Below, piece by piece: positions 57,609 to 64,000 of a DNA stretch of 64,000 bases (position 1 is its first letter; each line of letters starts with the position of its first letter). The DNA is taken from positions 496,001 to 560,000 of the forward strand of contig NZ_JAHCDK010000001.1 of NCBI RefSeq assembly GCF_018413465.1, read 5' to 3'. Source of the stretch: Flavobacterium sp. CYK-55. Its GTDB lineage: Bacteria > Bacteroidota > Bacteroidia > Flavobacteriales > Flavobacteriaceae. A program made the position numbers and the translations under genes. The notes under the pieces were generated by a model. It saw only the letters and a list, made by a program, of their open reading frames with translations. It did no database searches and had not been told where the DNA came from.

Positions 57609-58472
57609 CTAAACGGCTGTATGGCTGCTTTTGGGTTTTTTAATGATGTAAATGTGTGATGAAAATTCTTTGGTGCGCATTCCTGATAGATTAGAGCATA
57701 ATCCAATCCAAAAACCTTGAATCATATTCATTTTACCGGTTTTGTATTTTTCAGACAACAACGAAACATAAAATGAATCAAACCACATCGGTTTTACTTG
57801 AACCAATTCTAAACCTTGGGCTGCAAACAACGATTGAATAGACTTTTTTGAAAAATGCCATAAATGCCTTGGAACATCATAAGCCGCCCAATGATTTTGA
57901 TAATGATGTGCATCAAATGATTTGTAATTCGGAACAGCAATGATGATGGTTCCGCCAGGTTTAACCAGTCTTTTTAATTCGGTGATTTGAGCTTTTACAT
58001 CCGGAACATGTTCTAAAACATGCCACATGGTAATAACATCAACCGAATTATCTTTTAAATCTTCAGTAGAGTAGGTGAGTTCAACGCCTTTTTGCAAGGC
58101 TATGTTTCGGGCTTTTTCATTGGGTTCATATCCTTTAACCTGCCATCCTGAGCTTTTGGCAGCAGCTAAAAAATCTCCGGTTCCGCAGCCAATATCCAAT
58201 AAAATTCCTTTGTTTTTTTGCTCTGCTAAAACCAATTTGAGCTTTTGCTGAATGGCTGTCTTCTTGATGAATTGATAGATTTTTTCAAACCAAGAACGTG
58301 AAGAATCTGTATGTGAAATATAATCTTCACTTTCGTAATAACTACCCAATTCATCTGAGGTTGGCTGTGGAGTAGTAGCCAACAAATCAATTGAAGTATC
58401 TAGGTACAAACTAAATTCCTTCTGAGAAACTGAGTAATCTTTAACTTTTAAATAAAGCTCTGATGAAGTCAT
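57609..58472 (-). CDS. Class I SAM-dependent methyltransferase
   Basis: The 287-residue protein has motif I LLDIGCGTGDFLAAAKSSGW (seen as DIGCGTGD), the acidic motif II end GYEPNE and motif IV ITMWHVLEHV. The later segment KPGGTIIIAVPN also matches the Methyltransf_23 subgroup. The N-terminal 90 residues (SDELGSYYESEDYISHTDSS) resemble sugar- or lipid-modifying methyltransferases of envelope polysaccharide clusters. The acceptor is unknown. It follows the small lipoprotein gene by five bases in a minus-strand run with mnmG. Confidence 0.87.
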   Translation of the reverse strand: MTSSELYLKVKDYSVSQKEFSLYLDTSIDLLATTPQPTSDELGSYYESEDYISHTDSSRSWFEKIYQFIKKTAIQQKLKLVLAEQKNKGILLDIGCGTGDFLAAAKSSGWQVKGYEPNEKARNIALQKGVELTYSTEDLKDNSVDVITMWHVLEHVPDVKAQITELKRLVKPGGTIIIAVPNYKSFDAHHYQNHWAAYDVPRHLWHFSKKSIQSLFAAQGLELVQVKPMWFDSFYVSLLSEKYKTGKMNMIQGFWIGLCSNLSGMRTKEFSSHIYIIKKPKSSHTAV

Positions 58473-58477
58473 ATTGA

Positions 58478-58999
58478 TTATTGATTGTAGTATTCGTCTT
58501 TTAGATTTTTTAGATAATTAACCGCAATATTTTGAAGTAAAGAATCATCTGCTAAGCAATCTTGATGATCGCTGTTCACCATTGAAAAAGCAATAAACTT
58601 TCTCTGAATTTCAACCGTTGCATCATCAGGTTGCAAATTTATTACTGAAAAATTAGAAGAATCGAAGTATTTTTCGAATTCAGAATTATCGTACAGAATA
58701 ATTTTGTATCTATTTCGGTCAATAGTAACTGAATATTCGAGACTATAATAGTTTTCTTTTTTAAATTTCATTGAAAGAAATTTTTCTATAGTCATGTTTT
58801 TGGTGTTGTTTTCAAAAATAAAAGCGGTTAATGGTTTAGGGTTTCCAAAAACTTCTTTGCCGTTAGGAACTAATAAATAGTCTTCAATTTGAATCGTAGC
58901 TTTTCTAGCTACACATGAAATAAAAAAAACACTGATGACAAAAACCAGCATTTTCCCTTTATTTATGGTGTGTACGAAATGTCGTTTCACGTGGAACAT
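58478..58999 (-). CDS. Small putative lipoprotein of unknown function
   Basis: The 173-residue frame starts three bases after mnmG ends. The signal-like segment MLVFVISVFFISC ends in a lipobox. The true start is unclear: the ATG at 58999 gives MFHVKRH before that segment and is encoded by a parS-like site, a GTG at codon 4 gives MKRHF, and the ATG at 58951 removes the positively charged start. Positive charge before the hydrophobic stretch favours a start upstream of 58951. The mature domain has no recognised fold and two cysteines (QDCLADD and the anchor). The link with mnmG is probably only positional. Confidence 0.55.
   Translation of the reverse strand: MFHVKRHFVHTINKGKMLVFVISVFFISCVARKATIQIEDYLLVPNGKEVFGNPKPLTAFIFENNTKNMTIEKFLSMKFKKENYYSLEYSVTIDRNRYKIILYDNSEFEKYFDSSNFSVINLQPDDATVEIQRKFIAFSMVNSDHQDCLADDSLLQNIAVNYLKNLKDEYYNQ
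58983..58998. promoter_or_regulatory. parS-like ParB binding site, mnmG downstream side
   Basis: CGTTTCACGTGGAACA matches the parS consensus TGTTnCACGTGAAACA (read in reverse complement) at 15 of 16 positions. It overlaps the start of the small lipoprotein gene, where it encodes MFHVKR. Confidence 0.7.
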
Positions 59000-59002
59000 T
59001 AT

Positions 59003-60874
59003 TTATCTTCCCATGTAAATCAGCAAAACAGAAATGTCGCTTGGAGAGACACCGCTAATTCTAGACGCTTGAGAAATGGTTACTGGACGAATCTTTGTAA
59101 GCTTTTGTTTGGCTTCAATTGACATAGATTTGATGAGCGAATAATCAAAATGCTCGGGGATTTTCACATCTTCTAAGCGAACCAATTTGTTGGCATTGTT
59201 GCGTTCTTTTTCAATGTATCCTGAATATTTAACTTGTATTTCTGCTTGTTCAATGATCTCACGGTCTAGTTGATTTTCTTCAATAAAAGCAGTAACCTTT
59301 TCAAACTTGAGCATATCGTCAAGGTTGATTTGCGGTCTGGAGAAAACTTTAAACATTTTATCAGACTGATTCATTGGCGTACTTTCATTAGCCAATAAAA
59401 TAGGATTAGCTTCTTCAGGTGTAACACTTGTTTCTTTAAAAAACTGAACCATTTTCTCAGACTCATTGAATTTATACTCCATTCTTTTAAGTCTCTTTTC
59501 ACTGGCCAAACCAATATTATAAGATAACGGAGTTAGTCGAGAATCAGCATTGTCTTGACGCAACAATGTTCTAAACTCAGCTCTAGAAGTAAACATTCGA
59601 TAAGGCTCTTCGGTTCCTTTTGTGATTAAATCATCTATGAGAACACCAATGTAAGCTTGATCTCTTTTTAGAATAAACGGTTCTTGTTCTTTCACTTTTA
59701 AAGCAGCATTGATTCCCGCCATCAAACCTTGAGAGGCTGCTTCTTCGTAGCCCGTTGTACCATTTATTTGTCCTGCAAAATACAAACCTTCAACCAATTT
59801 GGTTTCTAGTGTATGCTTGAGCTGAGTAGGAGGGAAGTAATCATATTCAATAGCATAACCTGGACGGAAAAATTTGACTTTTTCAAAACCAGCAACAGAG
59901 CGCAATGCTTTATATTGAACATCTTCAGGTAAAGATGTAGAGAATCCATTGACATAAACCTCAACAGTATCCCATCCTTCAGGTTCAATAAAAAGCTGAT
60001 GGCGTTCTTTATCTGCAAAACGGTTGATTTTATCTTCAATAGATGGGCAATATCTTGGCCCAAGGCTTTGAATTCTGCCATTAAACATAGGTGAGCGATC
60101 AAAACCTTCTCTGAGAATATCATGAACTAAGTTTGAAGTATAGGTCATATGACACAACTTCTGATGTTTTAACGGTTGGGTAATATCTAGATAAGAAAAC
60201 TTATCTGGGTTAACATCACCGGGCTCTTCGTACATCTTTGAATAGTCTAACGAACGACCGTCAACTCTCGGAGGCGTTCCTGTTTTCATACGGCCCGATT
60301 CAAAACCAAATTTAACCAAGTCTTCTGTAATACCAAAAGCGGCACTTTCGCCTGCTCTTCCGCCGCCAAATTGCTTTTCACCTATATGGATTAATCCATT
60401 TAAAAAAGTTCCATTAGTCAGAACAACTGTTTTAGCTTTAATTTCAACACCCAAAGAAGTTACAATTCCTTGAATCTTGTGATTGTGAATTAAAAGGCCG
60501 CGAACCATTTCTTGATAAAAATCGAGATTAGGAGTTTGCTCCAGCATTAATCTCCAAGTTTCTGCAAAACGCATACGATCACTCTGAACGCGTGGCGACC
60601 ACATTGCAGGCCCTTTAGATTTATTGAGCATTTTGAACTGAATAGCTGTTTTATCAGAAACAATCCCAGAATAGCCACCAAGAGCATCAATTTCACGAAC
60701 AATTTGCCCTTTAGCAATACCACCCATCGCAGGATTACAAGACATCTGAGCAATGTTCTGCAAGCTCATAGTCACCAATAAAGTTTTACAACCCATATTA
60801 GCGGCGGCAGCAGCAGCTTCTGATCCGGCATGCCCAGCACCAACAACAATTACATCATATACTTCCTGAAACAT
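59003..60874 (-). CDS. mnmG: tRNA uridine-5-carboxymethylaminomethyl modification enzyme MnmG (GidA)
   Basis: With MnmE, MnmG installs the cmnm5 group at the wobble uridine of tRNAs using FAD, NADH, methylenetetrahydrofolate and glycine. The 623-residue protein has the FAD dinucleotide fold VVGAGHAGSEAAAAAANMG (seen as GAGHAGSEAA), the family signature CNPAMGGIAKGQIVREID, split here as SCNPAMGGIAKG, and GQINGTTGYEEAASQG. The C-terminal helical domain ends ISGVSPSDISVLLIYMGR. Length is normal. It lies five bases behind ybeY and between two parS-like sites. Confidence 0.97.
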   Translation of the reverse strand: MFQEVYDVIVVGAGHAGSEAAAAAANMGCKTLLVTMSLQNIAQMSCNPAMGGIAKGQIVREIDALGGYSGIVSDKTAIQFKMLNKSKGPAMWSPRVQSDRMRFAETWRLMLEQTPNLDFYQEMVRGLLIHNHKIQGIVTSLGVEIKAKTVVLTNGTFLNGLIHIGEKQFGGGRAGESAAFGITEDLVKFGFESGRMKTGTPPRVDGRSLDYSKMYEEPGDVNPDKFSYLDITQPLKHQKLCHMTYTSNLVHDILREGFDRSPMFNGRIQSLGPRYCPSIEDKINRFADKERHQLFIEPEGWDTVEVYVNGFSTSLPEDVQYKALRSVAGFEKVKFFRPGYAIEYDYFPPTQLKHTLETKLVEGLYFAGQINGTTGYEEAASQGLMAGINAALKVKEQEPFILKRDQAYIGVLIDDLITKGTEEPYRMFTSRAEFRTLLRQDNADSRLTPLSYNIGLASEKRLKRMEYKFNESEKMVQFFKETSVTPEEANPILLANESTPMNQSDKMFKVFSRPQINLDDMLKFEKVTAFIEENQLDREIIEQAEIQVKYSGYIEKERNNANKLVRLEDVKIPEHFDYSLIKSMSIEAKQKLTKIRPVTISQASRISGVSPSDISVLLIYMGR

Positions 60875-60879
60875 GATTG

Positions 60880-61308
60880 CTATTTAAGTGGTTGTTCCAC
60901 GTGAAACATTTTAATTTTTTCGTCTTCTTTTAATCGCATTAAAGATTCATCCTTTTTGCTTTTGTCTTTATAACCACAGTAATGAAGTACGCCATGCACC
61001 AAGACTCTTTTCAATTCTTCATCAAAAGAAACTTTAAAATCTTGAGCGTTTTCTCGAACACGGTCGATGGAAATGTAAATATCGCCATGTAATTCATTTC
61101 CTACAGAGTAGTCAAAGCTGATGATATCAGTCAAAGTATCGTGACTAAGATAGCTTTTGTTGATTTCAAGCAAATAATCATCTGCACAAAAAATATAATT
61201 TATATCACCTTCTTTCTTGTTTTCAGAGACGATAACTTTTGAAAGCCAAGCTCTATGTAGCTTAACCTGTTTTAATCTAAATGGTGTTTCGTAGTTAAAA
61301 CTAATCAT
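60880..61308 (-). CDS. ybeY: Endoribonuclease YbeY
   Basis: YbeY is a metal-dependent endoribonuclease needed for 16S rRNA 3' maturation and ribosome quality control. The 142-residue protein has the RAWLSKVI start, DIISFDY and HGDIYISID strands, and the metal site HGVLHYCGYKD. His105 and His109 are kept, but the third ligand position is Asp115 where E. coli has His. I recall this Asp as typical of Bacteroidota. Its last residues (MFHVEQPLK) are encoded by the parS-like site. The start overlaps the DUF4175 stop by eight bases. Confidence 0.92.
   Translation of the reverse strand: MISFNYETPFRLKQVKLHRAWLSKVIVSENKKEGDINYIFCADDYLLEINKSYLSHDTLTDIISFDYSVGNELHGDIYISIDRVRENAQDFKVSFDEELKRVLVHGVLHYCGYKDKSKKDESLMRLKEDEKIKMFHVEQPLK
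60893..60908. promoter_or_regulatory. parS site, mnmG upstream side
   Basis: TGTTCCACGTGAAACA is a perfect match to the TGTTnCACGTGAAACA consensus bound by ParB. It lies within the last codons of ybeY and before mnmG. Confidence 0.8.
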
Positions 61309-64000
61309 GAGTTTTAAAGTATTCCTGAACCTTTTGGTTAAAATTAGGGCGCAAAGGTAAGGCTTGTCTGTTTAATATTTCAACACTATTGAGATATTGT
61401 TGCAGTTGTGTTGGCAAAGCATTCGTTGTATTATTAAACTCTTTCTTATTGGTCTCTGATTGACGCTTTTTATCCTCACCTTGTTGTTGAACAGCTTTCT
61501 GGAGTTTGAGCAACTCATACTTTAAATTAAGAACTTTTTGCAAAGTTTCATTGTTAAAGCCTTTGTTAAGTAATTGTTTTTCAAGCTCTTTCATCTGATT
61601 CAATGCGTTCTGACCAGAGCCGCCAATGCCTTGCCTTTCTAATTCTTTCTGGAGCGCATCTCGCAATTGCTGTTGCTCCTTATAAATTTCCATAATGGCA
61701 TCGGCGTTGCCATCACCATCTTCACCTTTTTGTTGACCATCCTTACCTGGTGAAGATTGATCTCCTTTATCTCCGCCACTTTGACCGGACTTTCCGTCCT
61801 TGCCAGACTTTCCGGATTTTCCAGACTTGCTTTCGCCGGGCTTATCACCTTCGCCTTGACCTTCAGAAGAACTTTCGCCAGGTTTTACACCTTCACCTGG
61901 CTTATTTCCTTTCTTCATGCCTTTTTTCATCTTTTCGCCCAAACCTTCTTGCTTTTTAATAATATCAGGCAATTGCATTCCTTGACCTTGACCAGGTTTA
62001 GGTTTACCCATACCAGAACCAGACATTTGCATTTGCATGCTGTTGAGCAAATCACTTAAGAAATCAGCTAATCTATTAGCAGAAGTTACCGCATACTGTT
62101 GATGTGAAGTTCCTTTGGGTATTTGAGCATCAGCTAAACTTTCAATGGCCTTATCCATATTGTAATGAACGTTGCCAACTTCTTGCGTGATGTTGTCTGA
62201 AAATTTTGGATTTCTGAGCGACATGGCAAACAAACTATCATCAACATGCTTGAACTGTTGTTTGAGATTTTGCTGGATTTTCAAATTCTTATTAAACGAC
62301 GGAGAACCTCGCTTTAAACCTTTGAACTGCTTCATCACATCTTCTTGCGAAAACGAGTAGGCGAGCAGGTTATCTAAAATCTGGCGAAGCATTTTCACGT
62401 CTTCATCCATCTGCTCCATTTCGTCTTGCTGCATGCCTTCTTGCATCTTAGCTGACATTTGCTTCATTTTTTGGGCAGCGCTTTTCTGCTTCGGTTTGGC
62501 TTTATCTTTTTTGTCTTTCTGAAGTTCCTCCGAAGCCTTTTTCATGTCTTCATCAATGCTCTTTTGTTTTTCGGCATCGGTCGGAATCTCCATCGGAGAC
62601 TTTAATTCTTTGTTGTCTTTTTGTAAATCTTTGAGCTCTTCCTGAATCTTATCAAATTCTTTGTTGATTTCATTTTGCTTTTCAGCTGAATTCTCCTTTT
62701 CGTTCTCAGCTAATTTATCTTGCTTTTCACCCAAATCTTTAAGCTTATCTGCCAATTGTTCAGCCTTTTTACTCACGTAATAGCGCTTGGTAAGCTCGAG
62801 CAATTGCTCTAAATTTTTGGTTTGATTCTTACTGGTTTGCTTGAACTCATCTATCTTTTGCATGAGTTCTTCATTCTTGATTTTGTCAGTCAATTCTTTG
62901 AGTTCATCCAAAAGCTTTTTGTTCTTTTCGAGTTCTTTATTGTTCTTTTCAAGACGCTTCTGAAGTTCTTCTTTAAACTCATCTTTTTTATCAGATTTGA
63001 ACTTGTCGAGATTCTCTTTCATCTTTTCAGAGAACTCTTTCATCATTGCGTCTTGTTGCTTTTGACGGTTGATAAAATCGTTGATCTTCTGCTGATCTTT
63101 AAACTCTAAATTGTCTTTTTCTTTTCCGGATTTTTGAATTTTCTCGAGTTCAGAAATCTGCTTGTCTTGGTTCTTGAGCGATTGCTCTAAACCATTGATG
63201 TTGCTGTTTTGTTGTTGCAACATCTGATCTTGCTTTTCAGATTCAGTGGCTACACGATTCGAAAAAACCGATGATTTACTGCTTTTAAAATGATGAACCG
63301 CATCATTGTCAAAAATCTCAAAATAGTATTCATAAGTAACGCCCGGTTCTACCTGAAGTTGGCTCGGAAACGAGAATACAAATCGATCGTACAAATCATT
63401 TTTCACCGGAATCGTTCCGCGGCGGGCGGTTTGCGGTTTGCCAATTTCATAATAAACAATCTGCAAACGCGATAAGCCGTAATCATCTGATACTTGCCCG
63501 ATCAAATACTTCTTCTCGGTTTTAATACTATCCGGCGCATGTCCAACATCAATGCTCGGATATTGATCTTTCACCACCGAAATCTGATAAATGAGTTTTT
63601 CGTAGTGACGCACTTTTTCGTTTGAAGTCAAAATTTGGTAATCCGTCGGTTCTAAAATAGATTTTGAATAACCAAACTGATTTTCATTTCGGATGAATAA
63701 ACCTTGCGTGTTTTTATCTTGCCATTCCACACGACTCGTGGCTTGGGCGTTTATTATCCAGTTAACACGCGTTCCTTCGGGTACCACAGCATTTCCTGAA
63801 CCTTTGATGATTTCAGACTTGCGATGCAAATAAGACGGAAACTGCAATTGCATCTCAAAATTGGCAATCGATGGAACCGTCACTACGCGCAGTTTATAAT
63901 CGTCAGAAACCACCGCGTTGGCTTGCAAGTGAAAATCAATATCCGCTACCGGTTTGCTGAACTTATACTGAAAAGTTCCGGGCTGAACCGTCTCCATAAA
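61301..64000 (-). CDS. DUF4175 family protein (5' end outside window)
   Basis: The frame is open to the window edge, so the N-terminus, including the membrane segments usual for this family, is missing. About 899 residues remain. The first 250 are beta-rich domains (FEMQLQFPSYLHRKS, VSDDYGLSRLQIVYYEIG, VTYEYYFEIFDNDAVHHF). About 400 residues of charged coiled coil follow. A low-complexity Gly/Ser/Lys/Asp stretch (about 690-760) comes next, and a final helical domain ends NFNQKVQEYFKTHD. The family is large, membrane-anchored and of unknown function in Bacteroidota. It overlaps ybeY by eight bases. Confidence 0.85.
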   Translation of the reverse strand, partial: FMETVQPGTFQYKFSKPVADIDFHLQANAVVSDDYKLRVVTVPSIANFEMQLQFPSYLHRKSEIIKGSGNAVVPEGTRVNWIINAQATSRVEWQDKNTQGLFIRNENQFGYSKSILEPTDYQILTSNEKVRHYEKLIYQISVVKDQYPSIDVGHAPDSIKTEKKYLIGQVSDDYGLSRLQIVYYEIGKPQTARRGTIPVKNDLYDRFVFSFPSQLQVEPGVTYEYYFEIFDNDAVHHFKSSKSSVFSNRVATESEKQDQMLQQQNSNINGLEQSLKNQDKQISELEKIQKSGKEKDNLEFKDQQKINDFINRQKQQDAMMKEFSEKMKENLDKFKSDKKDEFKEELQKRLEKNNKELEKNKKLLDELKELTDKIKNEELMQKIDEFKQTSKNQTKNLEQLLELTKRYYVSKKAEQLADKLKDLGEKQDKLAENEKENSAEKQNEINKEFDKIQEELKDLQKDNKELKSPMEIPTDAEKQKSIDEDMKKASEELQKDKKDKAKPKQKSAAQKMKQMSAKMQEGMQQDEMEQMDEDVKMLRQILDNLLAYSFSQEDVMKQFKGLKRGSPSFNKNLKIQQNLKQQFKHVDDSLFAMSLRNPKFSDNITQEVGNVHYNMDKAIESLADAQIPKGTSHQQYAVTSANRLADFLSDLLNSMQMQMSGSGMGKPKPGQGQGMQLPDIIKKQEGLGEKMKKGMKKGNKPGEGVKPGESSSEGQGEGDKPGESKSGKSGKSGKDGKSGQSGGDKGDQSSPGKDGQQKGEDGDGNADAIMEIYKEQQQLRDALQKELERQGIGGSGQNALNQMKELEKQLLNKGFNNETLQKVLNLKYELLKLQKAVQQQGEDKKRQSETNKKEFNNTTNALPTQLQQYLNSVEILNRQALPLRPNFNQKVQEYFKTHD

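Noticed and set aside
1..64000. Searched for CRISPR arrays, tRNA and rRNA genes, insertion sequences, prophage genes and restriction or defence islands.
   Set aside because: No direct-repeat/spacer pattern, cloverleaf-like region, transposase or phage structural protein was seen. The tandem repeats found are protein-coding.

Overview
The window looks like the chromosome of a Flavobacteriaceae bacterium (Flavobacterium or a close relative). The DNA is AT-rich and start codons lack Shine-Dalgarno sequences. Many genes are preceded by the Bacteroidota -7 promoter element TAnnTTTG. Characteristic families include type IX secretion (T9SS) sorting domains, PorP/SprF, a TonB-dependent receptor with a carboxypeptidase-like N-terminal domain, DUF5689, DUF4175, DUF4837, DUF3078, DUF2480 and a Bacteroidota-type SUF locus. 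No rRNA, tRNA, insertion sequence, prophage or CRISPR array was seen. Both ends cut genes: an aldo/keto reductase on the left and a DUF4175 protein on the right.

Layout: 1-1516, aldo/keto reductase end and a Schlafen/AlbA_2 protein. 1511-4940, a minus-strand run of four unrecognised exported proteins, including a lipoprotein with two Asp-Thr-Gly motifs and a PDZ-like end. 5091-6936, PPP-family phosphatase, outer-membrane barrel and PhnA protein. 7012-9225, ALDH7-type dehydrogenase and 3-hydroxyanthranilate dioxygenase. 9291-15390, a secreted nuclease-like enzyme divergent from a TonB receptor and two lipoproteins, which may be an extracellular nucleic-acid or nucleotide scavenging locus. 15391-15949, a gene-free AT-rich stretch with a symmetric repeat array, followed by an isolated ArsN2-like acetyltransferase. 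16522-27577, a gliding/T9SS module: OmpA/PorE-like protein, PorP/SprF and a 2727-residue adhesin with a type B sorting domain.

27765-38351 holds hflX, DUF3078 and the SUF iron-sulfur assembly genes. These form two minus-strand blocks (sufA-like, B, C, D, then S, lipoprotein, E, DUF59, DUF2480) separated by a plus-strand serine hydrolase. 38525-46738 carries an MBL-fold hydrolase, a MarR regulator with a likely operator, S8 and M1 peptidases, rnpA, and an S41 peptidase coupled to a tandem OmpA protein. 46735-57411 holds an ElaA-like acetyltransferase, DUF4837, a LysM lytic transglycosylase, pgk, the DNA polymerase III delta' subunit, DoxX, a PIF1-like helicase, an SGNH-like protein and an OmpH/Skp-like lipoprotein. 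57609-64000 holds a methyltransferase, a small lipoprotein, mnmG, ybeY and DUF4175. Two parS-like ParB sites flank mnmG, which suggests proximity to the replication origin.

Most of the window is core flavobacterial housekeeping and cell-envelope biology. The parts least explained by known systems are the exported-protein operon at 1511-4940, the nuclease/TonB receptor/DUF5689 locus, and the symmetric heptamer array at 15606-15680. All functional calls come from reading the sequence; no database search was run.
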